Source: Collybiopsis luxurians FD-317 M1 (taxonomy: Eukaryota; Basidiomycota; Agaricomycetes; Agaricales; Omphalotaceae). Taken from it: a stretch of 64,000 bases of DNA. The notes under the pieces were generated by a model. That model did no database searches. It had not been told where the DNA came from and worked only from the letters and a program-made list of their open reading frames with translations. Shown here one piece after another: positions 1-12,079 of this stretch; position 1 is the first letter of the stretch; every line of letters starts with the position of its first letter. The stretch covers positions 390,338 to 454,337 of the forward strand of contig KN834787.1 of assembly GCA_000827265.1 (NCBI GenBank), written 5' to 3'. The translations under genes were made by a program, and so were the position numbers.

Positions 1-2310
1 TTTGTTGGAGACTTACCTTCATACATTTTGAATGAAATTGGTGACTTGTCTCAGAGATGGTTGATCTCTCACTGTCAGAATTTTAGGCAGAGCGGGAGTA
101 TAATTCTCTTTCTTCGTATGGATCGAAGTGGTGATAAGCGGAGGAGAAAACCGAATACAAAATCAGATAATAACAAAACTACTACTTAAATATTTCTCAT
201 TGTGCTATTTATTAAAATACACCGTTTGTTGTGATTTGCTTGATTGTTAGTATCGGAAGATGGTAGAACAGCTGTCACTGAGGATTGTAGAGGCCGTCTC
301 GTACAGTCTGCAGCCAGACAGATATCACATAAGAGATAGAGAGGACGACGCTACTAGATGAAGGCGTTACATAATTGCTGACTCGGAAATATTTTTAGGG
401 ATTTACGCTACTTATCGTTACCCATGTCTATATTCGGTGCCCGCCCCGTAAATCATTATGGAGGTTCTTGATGCTCGATCCACGAGGACGTTTCCTGTCA
501 TCTCGTGAAAAGGCTTTCGATTGTGTCAGTCACCCTGCGCACAAGCATCTGATCCTTCCGCACTAACCTCTCGCTATGGTCACCATCCAGGAGACGCATC
601 CTTCATCTCGGCGAATTCCTGCCCACTTGAGCTGTGCCGGTCCAATCACAACCTGTACCTCCACCTGCCTCAAGCTATATGTGGACTTTGTCGATCAACT
701 GCACCCCTGCGGTAGTATGACTCGAACGCTAAAAGACGGGGATCGATGAATTCGCTCCGTTGATCAAATGGTACCTATGCTACGAGCAAGATATGCTTCA
801 CTGGCATTCATGCGCTTCTACCATCAGTTTACGAATGCCAGCGGGAAGACGAAGGCTGCTATCCGTTTGTGGGAGGGAGTGTGATTTCTTGGGGAGCATC
901 AGCCGGAGGTAAGGGATCATAGGGAAAGAGGCGTGCTTTCACATCACCTTACTATGTATCAATTTGTTCCCTTGCTCATCATCATCATTTCCTTTTCCCT
1001 AGATAATGCCTTTCGGCGTAAGTAAACCAGGACAACCCTCAAACCTGCTATATCCTTTTGGGCAATCTCTGTAGAGGCGTTCGGATTGCTCCATCCATTT
1101 CTTCGAATCATCTGGATCGGGATACCTAACGCCTACGCATCTGTGGACAGTCATATACGCCAACGACAACGCTAGCTACGACGCGTTCAATGGCTAATTC
1201 GACCTTCTATCAATGGTTAAAGTGGATAAGGAAGTGTGAAGCATTAAAAGGAGAGCATGATTCCGGCATAGCTGAACCGATAGTTTATTTTTCTTCAATA
1301 TTCGGGGTACATACTTTGTACGGTGTCGGTCATACCTATCTCTATTCGTAGTTACGTACTCATTGTACATGCGCACATTGTGAAAGGTCTAGCGTAGAAC
1401 CCATACAGTAAATACCCGAACATAAGGCAAGTGATGAAGGAAAACGGTAGCCTGAAGACACTGCTCTAGAAAGGACCAAAGCCAAGACTCGACATATGGA
1501 AGTATACCTACTCAAAGCTTGACGCTGCTAAGTTCCATATTGAACGCCGACCATGAGCCGTCTTCTTTCTCTGGCCAGAAAATGACAAAGCGTATCGTGC
1601 TCTGAAACCTCTCAAGACGCTGCCACATCCCCGTCACGCACCGGTACCTGTTCAGAGGGGCGGTAGGTCCCGACGCAGATGTATCCCGGTTCCATCGAAT
1701 GGGAATGAAGATAAACGGCTAGTGCAAAATACGCGAGGGCGAGTAGGAGAGGCAAAGACGGCCTGGTTGCTTTGCGAGCCGTCAGAGCCTTACGCCGGGG
1801 TGGAAACGATCAAAGGATACGCTGCACAGGATGGAGGGCATGACGAAGAGTATCGGAATAGGAAAGACGTACGTCGTCGGAAGATCGTTACTTGCAAGGT
1901 ACATCGAGCTGTCGGAGGACAAGAAGGGTTGAGTAGCGCTACCCTGTAGTGACGAGTCGAGTGCCAGGTTCTTCGTCCTTTCGTTTCAACAGATGGCTCC
2001 CTCCTTCCGCGCTCGAGATCGGGGGCTATTTATCTAAAAACAGGATGTAAACATCGACCTTTGGCCCTTTCCCGAATGCTCTCTACCAACGTGGCTCCAT
2101 GAACGGGTATGTAGGGTCAATCAGGCAAACAGGGGATCAAATGAAGAGTAAATTTGTAATGCATCGGCCTGGTCCTAGTAGTACCTGTAGCTACGAATTG
2201 TCTCCATTCCTCGCTCCTTAGTACACAGTCTGACCTCTTTGTGGCAATGAAGAGTTCGAAACAAAGGGCATCAGCTGGTTGCACTCAGCTTAAAGCTGAT
2301 GTCCTGTGTT
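1..2310. other. Left-edge stretch, no supported gene
   Basis: I see only short open frames here, none with a recognisable domain, splice structure or repeat pattern. At the extreme left a minus-strand ATG (positions 24-26) is followed after ten bases by a good donor (GTAAGT), which could be the first exon of a gene lying outside the window. That is too little to call. Confidence 0.4.
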
Positions 2311-2455
2311 TCGCGTATACCTGCCCCCCATTGCACGTACAGATGGTATAGACGGTACAGAGGTACACCACGCACTGGGTTAATCCAGCCCCTACCCTCC
2401 ATGTTCCCTCGAAGTTCTTTCACCGAGCCTTGCAGAAAATTTTTCTTACTTTGAT
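2311..2455 (-). pseudogene. Decayed duplicate of the 3' end of the ICT1-like gene
   Basis: Read on the minus strand this stretch encodes GSVKELRGNMEGRGW, which parallels the C-terminus SSVKQFRGKAKGGGW of the intact gene about 300 bp away. The flanking non-coding bases (for example the shared GCACGTAC) also align roughly. No counterpart of the GGQ exon is visible, so it looks like a short tandem duplication of the gene's 3' end that has since diverged. The alignment was made by eye and the identity is moderate. Confidence 0.4.
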
Positions 2456-2680
2456 AATGGAGAGTAACGAGCATAAGCACCCAACGGAACCCGAACAATC
2501 CCCTTCTGCTGACGGAGTTGCTACGCAGGGTCAATATACGTAAAGAAGTGAAAACGAAGTAAACTCACGAGAAATTTGCTATCCGCGCTCAGCCTCACAT
2601 AGATGTTCAGTGTGCAGCACGCCGCCTCCCCCGCACGTACGGTACCCGGTACACAAGTGTGCCCCGCAGAAGATTAAAAC

Positions 2681-3352
2681 TCAATCCCATCCTCCACCCT
2701 TTGCTTTCCCTCTAAATTGTTTCACAGAACTTCGATGGATTTTGGACCTTTTATTGCGTTCCTTTTGGGCTTTTTGATATCCTTCGACGCGTTTTTTGGT
2801 TTCTTCTGGTGTTTCGTTTTTGACTGATGCTGATGCGGCGGACAGGACTAGATTGTGGAGCTGAGAATGTGGAATGCACGAATGAGTAGCCTCTGACTTT
2901 GACTAGGTTGAGAACTTACCTTGGTTAGACAATCCTCGATGTTCTCTGACTGGGACCGATGTACGGTAGACGTTATGAGTAGAGAGTGAGAGGACGCTAC
3001 GTATTGCGATGACGAGACCAAAGCAGGTCGTGCCCATGGAGGTATCCAGTACGCGTTTACAGAGCATCGAACGGTGGCTTTTGTGTTAACTTTGTTTACA
3101 TTCTATTCCACAACGCTAGTCAGTACCGCTTTGGGCAGAAACAAAGGAGTATAGTCAAACCTGACCCCCTGGCCCAGAGCTCCTTGAAAAACTCAATTCG
3201 ACCAAAGTTTTTGGTATACTCTCAGCTTCGAATTGTGAGATCCATTTACGTGCATCAGCCCAGTCCGCCGGGCCCTCAAGAGCGGCAATGTTAGGTGGGA
3301 TAGGCAGAGATTTAACGATACTGAAAGCTCTGCGGACGACGTTCGGGATCAT
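2681..3352 (-). CDS. Mitochondrial ICT1-like peptidyl-tRNA hydrolase (class I release-factor GGQ domain)
   Basis: Three exons, 3352-3161, 2920-3102 and 2681-2860, give 184 aa; both introns (58 and 59 nt) are GT-AG and keep frame. Residues 54-64 read SFSRSSGPGGQ and exon 2 continues NVNKVNTKAT, the signature of the RF-1-type domain whose GGQ glutamine catalyses peptidyl-tRNA ester hydrolysis. The C-terminus is strongly basic (KAQKERNKRSKIHRSS...), the tail that binds the empty mRNA channel in ICT1/ArfB/Pth4 proteins. The N-terminus is basic and amphipathic, fitting a mitochondrial targeting sequence. Inferred role: rescue of stalled mitochondrial ribosomes. The first intron falls immediately after the GGQ codons. 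The start is the first in-frame ATG. A gene with three to four times more CpG than the AT-rich areas nearby was not measured; it simply reads as ordinary core sequence. Confidence 0.88.
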
Positions 3353-3457
3353 GAAGGCTTGGCCACGGGCGTCAATCTAATCTACATAGTTGACTAAGCA
3401 TTGATGAATTTAGTTTAGCGCCCTCAGATTCGGAACTACTAGCTACTCGACGCCATC
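3353..3457. promoter_or_regulatory. Shared divergent promoter region
   Basis: Only 105 bp separate the start codon of the ICT1-like gene (minus) from that of the SFE-repeat gene (plus), so both 5' UTRs and promoters must lie here or overlap the neighbouring gene. I see no clear TATA box. The inference rests on spacing alone. Confidence 0.45.
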
Positions 3458-4508
3458 ATGGCTGCTCCTCGAGAAATGCTTCAGTTCATGTGTATAGCCG
3501 CAGCCGTGACAGAATCAGGCCCATCTCAGAAATCATTTGAAGTAATGTATCTAATCTTACCCTCCAACCTTCTTTAAAATTCCCCGACTCATGTTTATAC
3601 AATTGGTTTTCTTCGCAGGAGGTCCGCATCGACGATTACCTGCGAGCATACCAATCTACTGGCAGGCCGCCTCTACCCTGTCCACAAGACCCCCTCGACG
3701 CTCAGGAACGCGCCGCACGAGGTCTACCGCCCTTGTTCCAACCCGTTCTAACATCGTCAATGCCCCCAGCGACAGAGAAGGATCTCCCAGAATGGCATCA
3801 GTTTACTGAGACAAAATCGCCTGCTGTAGTTGGATCGACGACCATGGATAGGTTACAGAGTATCACTGCTGCTGAGCCGTATGCGGGCTTTAGTTTCGAG
3901 GTGAGTTGGTTGCTTGTTCGGCGTTTAGAGAGTCGGGACGATGATTTTTTTGGTAGCAATTGCGGTACCACGCGTATCTTTCTGGGCGTATACGACCCCC
4001 GGCAGACATCCTGGTCGCCGAACCGACGTTATCATCAATTCCTACACCAACATTGCAAACCAACGGTATCCTATACGGTGGAAACACAAACGAAACTCTA
4101 CTCAGCATTAATAGTAAACCTGAATTCGCATTGCATTCGTTTGAGGTGCGTGATACTATCCCCTTCTTAATCCATCGACCTAACTCGTTTGCTTGGTCTT
4201 GCTAGGAATTACGACTCGCCTCAATGAAAGCCAACGGTCGAGACGTGACCTCTCAAGAAATCATGAACCCAGCAATATCATTCTCTTCCCCTCCGTCTGC
4301 GGGTGGTATTCCCGGTCTCGGTGCTGGAGCTGGCGTTAGTCCCGGTGGCGTTGGCGTTGGCTCTGGCATGGGTGCTGGATCGGGACTGCAGCCCGGCGGC
4401 TCGAGTCTCTTTGGCAGCCCTTCGAATACATCGTTCAGCGGGGCCCCGCCCCCAGCACCGACCGGTACAGGCTCGCCCTTTTCGTTTTCTCCCGCTATCA
4501 GGTTTTGA
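3458..4508 (+). CDS. Gly-rich protein with three SFE-E-[LV]-R repeats, nucleoporin-like
   Basis: Four exons (3458-3541, 3619-3900, 3957-4145, 4206-4508) give 285 aa, with GT-AG introns of 77, 56 and 60 nt. Three units of the type SFE(E/Q)(L/V)R-x3-(Y/M)-x4-GR occur: SFEEVRIDDYLRAYQSTGR, SFEQLRYHAYLSGR and SFEELRLASMKANGR. Each unit is interrupted by an intron at exactly the same place, after the codons for SFE, all in phase 0. The C-terminal ~90 residues are very rich in Gly, Pro and Ser with FG, GLG and FSFSP-like motifs. I recall similar SFEELR-type motifs and disordered FG-like tails in fungal nuclear pore proteins, so a nucleoporin or pore-associated role is an inference, not a demonstrated homology. 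It could be another low-complexity scaffold protein. Confidence 0.6.
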
Positions 4509-6809
4509 TTGAGCTTCCGCGCTCCCGCTATGGGATTGCGTACTGGATCGAATGGGGAGGACGAAGGAAGTGTGGAAAGTGTCGACGTGGTGGGATGGGG
4601 ATATTCTGTCGTTCAGGATTGGCGACGAAGGCGGCACGGGGATAGGAAGGCCAAGCGAGCTAAGGGCTGCTGTCGAGTTCGGCGATGGATTATACTGGGT
4701 TGAACAGCGGAAGAGCGGAAGCGGATCTCCTGGTTGTCGGTCTTGTCGTTGGTGGTCCTATCGTTGGTGGGGACCGATGACGACGGAGCGGAACGGGACG
4801 GCAAGGCAATACGCAGGGCTGCTGAAGTGTATATCTGAGCTGGGCTGAAAGTCAACACCGTGAAGGAGCTTGTGTAGCGCATGTAAAAGTAAAGACGCTT
4901 GGGATCGGGATCGGGGTTGTCAGGATGGTGGAATGTATCTCAAAATGTGCTTTTTTGGCTTTTGTTTTTGTTTTGGCTTTTTTTTTTTATCCTTTTGATC
5001 CTGTATCGTTTGCCGTCTGTTTGGGGGTTTGAAAACGTTGATAGCTTCTGTTAATACCGTTGCCGCTACTACTGATAGCTATCTAAATACCTAAGTACGT
5101 CCCTCGAACTCTCTTTGTATCAATACCCTCTCCAGCGTCCCCTCCTTACCCTCAGGCCTCATTCTCCAATGGAAAGTTTAAACGAAATGGCATTTTGCAC
5201 CTTAATTGAGATCATCATCAACATATTCGGTATAATAAGAAGTGGTACAGTTTTCGTTATTCAGTTCTTATATACAACGTTAAGGCGGAAGAAGGGGAGG
5301 GGGGATGAGGAAACACAACTTGCGATGGAGGCGCCAGCGCCGTCGGAGCCCAGGCAGCGTGGGGACTCAGTAATGAATGCAGGTTGCAGCTACACTGATG
5401 CGTTGAATTCTAATGCATATATTGTTGTACACCTTCCTGCCTACATGCTTACAAGTAGCTCTTTTTATCAGACTTACTGTCGTCCCATGCCAGTTGTCTT
5501 CAAGGAAAGTAGACTAAAATCTGCAATCAAGATGAGAAAATGGGGGGCAAAATTGTGCCTGAAATCACATTTTTCTAGCTGGGAGCAGCATCTTGATTCT
5601 CATTCCAATCTTACAACAAAGCGTCGACATTATCATTGCAACAATGTGCCAAAATAACAGGACTTACCATGATGCCAGCTGTTTGATTCTTGGATGAAGA
5701 AACTGATCAAAGCGCAATGAGTCTGAGTGTCCAGACCCTGAATGGGAACTTGATTTTGCCCTAGCATCTTCTCTCGTTACTTTGGAATGGGTAGCAGGTG
5801 ACAATTTCAGTTATGTTTCACTCATGTTTCATTTTCTATTTCACTTTAATAGGACATTTACATGTATAGTCTGGTTCATCTGGACTACTCATTACAAGTG
5901 TATGGAATGTAATGGAATGCCAAGTTTTTGTGGTCATGAATTCTGTGCCTGATTCTTTATAGGTAATATAGTACAGTTGACATTACAATTACATTATGAT
6001 AAATTCAATTCAATTGAACCAAGGCGGTGGCATTTGGGTCAGCAGATAGGCATGGGGCATGAGTAACTGTCACGAGGCAAATCAAGGGAATGGTGAGGTT
6101 ATGGGGAGGTTATTTTAACTTGCAAAAATTCTCACCATAGTTGCAGCAATGTCATTCTGAAAAGCCTCATTGCCAAAAATGTGAGAATTTTGTTCTTAAA
6201 CTCCATAAAACATCTTCCCAGTGGGCATTGTGAATTCCCGCAGTATATACAGTAAATAGGGTTATGCAGGTAACTAAGAGATTGTCAATTAATCATAATC
6301 ATGATACTGATACTGATACTGATACTGATATCTATCATGATCTCCAACAAGGTGAGTACCAGATTGTGAACTTGTAAACTATTGCAAATAAGCACCCAAC
6401 CCACCTGTCAGCACTTAATAAGCTCAGTGAGTGCTCCTCTAACCATTTGACAATGGTTCGTGAGGTACATAAGGATTTAAGTAACAAAACCTGGGTGAGG
6501 CATCTGACGACTGCCAGCCTCGGTTACTGTCGATGCCATTCCAAATCGGGGAATGGTATATCAATGTATCAGCGGCTGGAATCTGATGGCAACTGGAATG
6601 AGAATAAGTCGTCATGTTAGCGAACAGGTGTGGCTTAATGTCACCCGCAGTGGTCCCGGTGTGACAGCCAATGTTACTTCCCGAATATTGGGGGTTGCCA
6701 AATAGAATTATCCTTGCTGTAGCTTATATGGTTATAATCTCAATGCAAGTAATAGGAATGCAAGTACAATGTGATGAATGGTCAGAAGACTGGACAAAAA
6801 GCTGTTTAC
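4509..6809. other. Intergenic, with one weak ORF and a short tandem repeat
   Basis: After the 3' flank of the SFE-repeat gene (T-rich around 4957-4995) the sequence becomes AT-rich. An ORF at 5115-5657 (180 aa, internal Met at 5169) has one hydrophobic segment followed by RRKKGRGDEE, so a small membrane protein is conceivable. Its second half is low quality and it has no recognisable homologue. At about 6298-6331 there is a short array of ACTGAT hexamers. The rest looks like decayed repeat sequence. Confidence 0.3.
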
Positions 6810-7035
6810 TTGACACATAGTGGGCCAACGCTAATGCGTGGCGGGACTCGTGCCCTTTTCGGTAATTGGATCAAATTACCTCGCGGATCCTGGATCGATC
6901 ATCAATGTAATGAAAACTAACTAAAATTGTATAAATTGCAAAGATTAGATCAATTCAAAATTGCCTGCCTTGGATCAGGCACAGAATCGTCAGAGCAGAA
7001 ACTCGGCATTCCATTCCATTCCATGCACTCGTAAC
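6810..7035 (+). repeat. ~205-bp dispersed repeat, copy R1
   Basis: The copy begins TTGACACAT-GTGGGCCA and ends CATGCACTCGTAAC. It shares with R2 and R3 the ordered blocks GTGGGCCARCGCT, GAACACTAGCTAAAAATAT (here a variant), GATCAATTCAAAA, TGCCTGCCTTGGATCAGG and CGGCATTCCATTCCA. It carries an extra ~20 bp around 6865-6890. Directly abuts R2 in tandem. Confidence 0.75.
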
Positions 7036-7235
7036 TTGACACATAAGTGGGCCAGCACTAACATGTGGCAGAATTCATGCCTCATTCAGTCATGGGTTTT
7101 CCCGGACCATCCAACGCAACGAACACTAGCTAAAAATATAGAAATTACAAATATTGGATCAATTCAAAACTGCCTGCCTTGGATCAGGTACAAAATCACC
7201 ACAGAAATTCGGCATTCCATTCCACGCACTCATAA
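7036..7235 (+). repeat. ~205-bp dispersed repeat, copy R2
   Basis: Tandem with R1 and ending about 95 bp before the start codon of the NACHT-ankyrin gene. The same block order is found at R3, which ends about 147 bp upstream of NLR B. It may therefore be a shared 5' flank of two different NLR genes, or a transposon-derived repeat that happens to sit there. Confidence 0.75.
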
Positions 7236-7328
7236 TCTCCAACAATGACCGTGGAAAGATTGCCAGTCAAATCAGTCCAAGCTCAACATTAGGCTTAGCT
7301 TCGTTGCAGATCTGACTATAACCCCATC

Positions 7329-10300
7329 ATGACTGAACGTCAAAGTACACCTGCTGTACTTGCTAGGTCTGCAATGTCCATACCACTCGCAATCATTACA
7401 TCCATTGCACCAGCCATAAACAGCTTTGAAACCCTATGGGCGAAAGCGCTTGCAGACTACAAGGAGCAGACTGGTCATAATATCTATCAAGATGAGATAA
7501 TCCAATTTTCTGCTTGCCACTCTGCTGATGATGTAGTCCACATCCTTGAAACCCAATCAATGGACCTTGAAGCTTTTCGGAAGAAGGGCAAGAACATACG
7601 GAAAGTGCTCGAACCATTTGTGCACCTTGTCAACTTGTTTAATAATACAGCTGCGGAGGCAACTGCTAAGGTATGTCACTTTCAGGCAGATGAAATTGCA
7701 TTTGACAGCATATCAGCATGTGCCTGGAGGAAAGGCAATTTTTGTTGCAATTGGAGGCTTGCTTGCAGTATGTATTCTACTCCAACTCAGAGCCGTCCAG
7801 TAGCTTCTCACACTGGATTTTTAGGCAGCCAAGGGTGTGACTGAAGTGTATGATACACTTGAAGAACTGTCAAAGAAGCTACAGGATGCTCTCACTCGTA
7901 TTGAGTTGCATCTTGGACCAAAACCCATGCTTAGCCCTGGATTAAAAGACATATTTATCCAGATGCTGGTACAAGTTCTCCGTGTTGTTGGTTTCCTCAC
8001 AAAATATCAAGATAGCAATGCTAAGAAAACAAGGCATGTGTTTTCACAACGCTCTAGTAAGTGATGATTGGTTCTGCTATCACATTTAGAGTGTGGGTAT
8101 ATTGACATTAAAGAGGATTACGGGAAGTCTCTATTTGGGAACAAGGAGGTACAAGAAGCACTCCAAGAACTAGATAAGCTCACAAACAGAGAGATGGTCA
8201 TGAGGATTGCAGAAATCCATGACAAGATGGACCACATTGACACCAAGATTAATGCCATGCAGAGTAAGCTTCTAGCTGTTACTGTTTAACCTTAATTTGA
8301 TGAAGCATATCAAGTCGAAGAGCAAAGCAAAAAATGGTTATCCCCACCCAATGCCTCTCAACATCATAATACCATCTATAAGGTTCAGCAAAAAGGCACT
8401 GGTGCATGGCTTTTTCAACCGGATTCCAAGTTTTCTCAATGGAAGCAAGGGAATCAAGGGAAAAACAGTGTCCTCTGGATCCATGGAAAACGTGTGTTCT
8501 GCGTTTTTTCTCATATGCTTTGCTCATGAAGTCATGTTTAGCTGGCAGTGGAAAAAGTGTCTTATGGTAAGCTGTCCAGCAGTTCATTGTGTGAAATAAG
8601 TAATCTAGAATGCTGTTCAGTTCATCAGCCATTGAAAGCCTGAGACAAGAACCAGGATTGGCTTTTTTTTACTTCAGCTTCCAAGACTCAGCCAAGCAGA
8701 CAGTCTATGGAGTTTTATCCTCTCTTGTTTCTCAGCTAGCCTCTCATTCTCCAATTTGCAACATTTCCTGGACTAAATTTTATCAGGAGCATTGTGGCAC
8801 TCATCCTGAGCATCCTAATGATGACCTGCTCTTTCAATGTCTCAAAGGCATGCTCAATTCCTTGCCTCATGTATATCTAATCTTTGATGCCCTTGATGAG
8901 TGCCCTGAAATCATCAGAAATCAAGATTTGCTCCCACTATTGCAGAAGCTGATTGGGTGCAAAAAGGAGGGCCTTCACATGCTTGCCACAAGTCGGCCAG
9001 AGCAAGACATTCAAAAAAGTTTATTGTCTCACCCCTCTCGGAAATCCAATCTTGCTACTTTTCATGAGCTTGATTTGGATAAAACAGATGCTCATGCACA
9101 CGACATACATTATTATATTAAAGAAAAAGTATTCATGATAGACAACTGGCCTCTCGAACTGAAAAAAGCTGCTCAGGAATCATTGATTTCCAAGGCTGAT
9201 GGAATGTGAGTGACTACTCCTGCTAAATTATATGTTACAAATTCCTCGTTAGGTTCCTCCTGGCAAGCCAACAACTAGAGATATTACGTCGCTGTAAGCC
9301 AGTTGATATCAAGAACCAACTAGAAAGCCTGCCTAAATCTCTCAATGACACATATAAGCGTGTCCTTGAGAGTATTCCTCATGTTGACAGACGACATGTA
9401 TTGCATATTTTTGAATGCTTGGCATATGCTAAGCGTCCACTTTCACCGCAGGAACTGGCAGAAGTTTTTACAGTTGAATTCCAAGCAGACGGAGATGCTA
9501 TCCTCAAGCCAGAATACCGTGTCTCAAATGCAGAAGATAATCTATTGCAGACCTGCTCTAGTCTGATCCAAATTGTTGATGGACATGGAAAACATTCATC
9601 TAAGATTGTGCAATTTGCCCATCTGTCAATACAGGATTATTTGGTTTCCAAAGATGCTATGGAAGAATACCAGCTTGAACCAAATAAGGCCCATACAACC
9701 CTTGCGAAACTGTGCATTAGTTGCCTTATGTCCTCTGCAATGTTACTAACCTTGCCTTTGGGGTTTTATGTACCAGACTATTGGTTGGATCATGTGTTGG
9801 GCTCCAATATCCTCACACTGAAGGCAATGGAGAAATCACTACAAAAACTTTTATATCCACAGTCCGAAAAGCAATTTGCAGAATGGCGAGGCATAGAAGT
9901 TCATGGCAGAACCTTTGATGGGAATGTTCGAGCACTCTACTGTGCTGCTGCTCTAGGGCAGTTGACATATGTACAAAAGTGGTTGGCAGCGTTCCCCAAA
10001 ATCATTGATAGTTCAGGTGGGCCAGCTGGCACTGCACTCTGTGCTGCCTCAAAATATGGTCAGGTCGAGGTTGCTCAATTTCTTTTAGGCTGTAATGCAG
10101 CAGTTCATGGTCAAGGAGATGAGAATTGGACTCCATTGCATAATGCAGCACAGAATGGTCACCTTGAGATTGTTCACCTCTTGTTAGACCAAAATGCAGC
10201 TATTGATGCTCAGAGCAATAACAAGTGGACACCATTGCATAATGCAGCCTTGAATGGTCACATGAATGTTGTCCATCTTCTTTTGGATAGGAAGGCAGAT

Positions 10301-12079
10301 GTCAATGCCCAAGCCAATGACAATGTGACCCCATTGTATATTGCAGCACAAAATGGCCATCTTGAGATTACTAATATCCTCTTAGAATACAATGCAGTTG
10401 TTAATGCTCAGAAAGATGAGAATTGGACCCCACTGCATATTGCAGTACAGAATGGTCATTCTGAAATTGTCCACCTCCTTTTAGACTATAATGCACCAGT
10501 TAATGGCCGGGGAGATAGAAGTTGGACCCCACTGCATATTGCATCACAAAATGGTAACATTGAGATTGTCCGCCTCCTTTTGGAATACAATGCAGCTGTA
10601 AATGCCCAGGAAAATGAGAGTTGGACCCCACTGCATATTGCAGCACAGAATAGGCATCTTGAGATTGCCCGCCTCCTTTTGGAAAATAATGCAGCTGTTA
10701 ATGCTGAGAAAAAAGAGAATTGGACCCCACTGCACATTGCAGCACAAAATGGCTACCTTGAAATTGCCAGCCTTCTTTTGGATTATAAAGCAGCTGTTGA
10801 TGCCCATGGAAAGGGTAATTGGACCCCACTACATTTAGCAGCTGAAAATGGCCATATTGAAGTTGCTCGTCTTCTTGTTAACAGTAAGGCAGCTGTTGAT
10901 GCCCAGCAAAAGGAAAATTGGACTCCACTGCACTTTGGAGCACAGAATGGCCATGTTGAGGTTGTTCATCTTCTTTTGAACAGCAAAGCAACTGTTAATG
11001 CTCGGCAAAACAATTATATAACTGCTCTACATCTTGCAGCCTGGAATGGTCATGTTCAGGTTGTTGAGCTTCTTCTGGGCTGTAAAGCAGCTGTTAATGC
11101 TCAAGAAAGGAATCATGGGACTCCACTGCATTTTGCAGCACTGAATGGTCACTATGAGGTTGTCCAACTTCTTCTGAATAATAAGGCAGCTATCAATGCT
11201 AAAACCAAAAATAATTGGACTCCACTGTATGAGGCAGCACATAATGGCCATCATGAGGTTGTCCGTCTTCTTCTAGATAGTAAGGCAGCTGTTGATGCTC
11301 AAGACAAGGATAATTGGACTCCACTGCATGCAGCAGCACATAACGGTTGTCATGGGGTTGTTCATCTTCTTCTAGATAGTAAGGCAGCAGTTGATGCTCA
11401 AGATAAGCATCATTGGACCCCACTGCATCTTGCAGCACAGAATGGTCACAATGAAGTTGTGCACATTCTTCTTGTCAGTAAGGCAGTGGTTGATGCTCAG
11501 ACAAAAGATAATTGTACCTCACTGCATTTGGCGGCATGGAATGGTCATGCTGAAGTTGCCCACCTTCTTCTGGACTGTAAGGCAGCTGTTGATGCTCAGA
11601 CAAAAGATAATTGTACCCCACTGCACTTAGCAGCATCAAATAGCCATGTTGAGGTTGCCCACCTTCTTCTGGACAATAAGGCAGCTGTCAACACTCAAGA
11701 GAAGAATCATGGGACCCCACTGCATCTTGCAGCACAGAATGGCCACAAGGAGGTTGTCCAGCTTCTTCTGGACAATATGGCAGATGTCAATGCTCGGCAA
11801 AAAGATAATTGTACCCCACTCCATTTGGCGGCAAAGCATGGCCATGTTGAAGTTGCCCGCCTTCTTCTGGGCAGTACAGCAGCAGTTGATGCACAGGAAA
11901 AGGATAATCAAACTCCACTACATTTTGCAGCTCAAAATGGTCATCATGAGGTTGTATATCTCCTTGTGGGACATAAGGCAGCTGTTAGCGCCCTTACAAA
12001 ATCACAAGAGACTCCATTTCTGTTTGCAGAGCTCAATGGTCATGTTGATCTTGCCCAGTATCTTAAAACCTTTATGTAG
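7329..12079 (+). CDS. STAND/NLR protein: Goodbye domain - NACHT - 21 ankyrin repeats
   Basis: Eight exons (7329-7670, 7717-7767, 7825-8056, 8090-8263, 8306-8491, 8542-8566, 8621-9205, 9253-12079) join without a stop to 1473 aa. Introns are 33-57 nt; the 33-nt one at 8057-8089 is unusually short and is the least certain. Residues ~30-200 match the fungal STAND 'Goodbye' N-terminus, including the hydrophobic KAIFVAIGGLLAAAKGV segment. The NACHT P-loop HGKPGSGKSVL (about 326-336) is assembled across an intron, and Walker B is IFDALDE (about 424-430). Residues ~788-1470 are 21 ankyrin repeats of 33 aa, mostly with WTPLH-AA-NGH. Such proteins are intracellular receptors that oligomerise on ligand binding to the repeats; the family is linked to fungal self/non-self recognition and immunity. 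No N-terminal enzymatic effector is visible. This is the best-preserved NLR in the window. Confidence 0.9.

Noticed and set aside
9..34. Possible first exon of a minus-strand gene (ATG, ten bases, then GTAAGT)
   Set aside because: The exon is only ten bases long and everything downstream is outside the window, so it cannot be tested.
4278..4637. Minus-strand 119-aa ORF opposite the Gly-rich exon
   Set aside because: Arg/Ser-rich antisense artefact of GC-rich glycine codons.
10486..11911. Minus-strand ORFs of 75-91 aa across the ankyrin array
   Set aside because: They are antisense shadows of the repeated ankyrin units and repeat with the same period.
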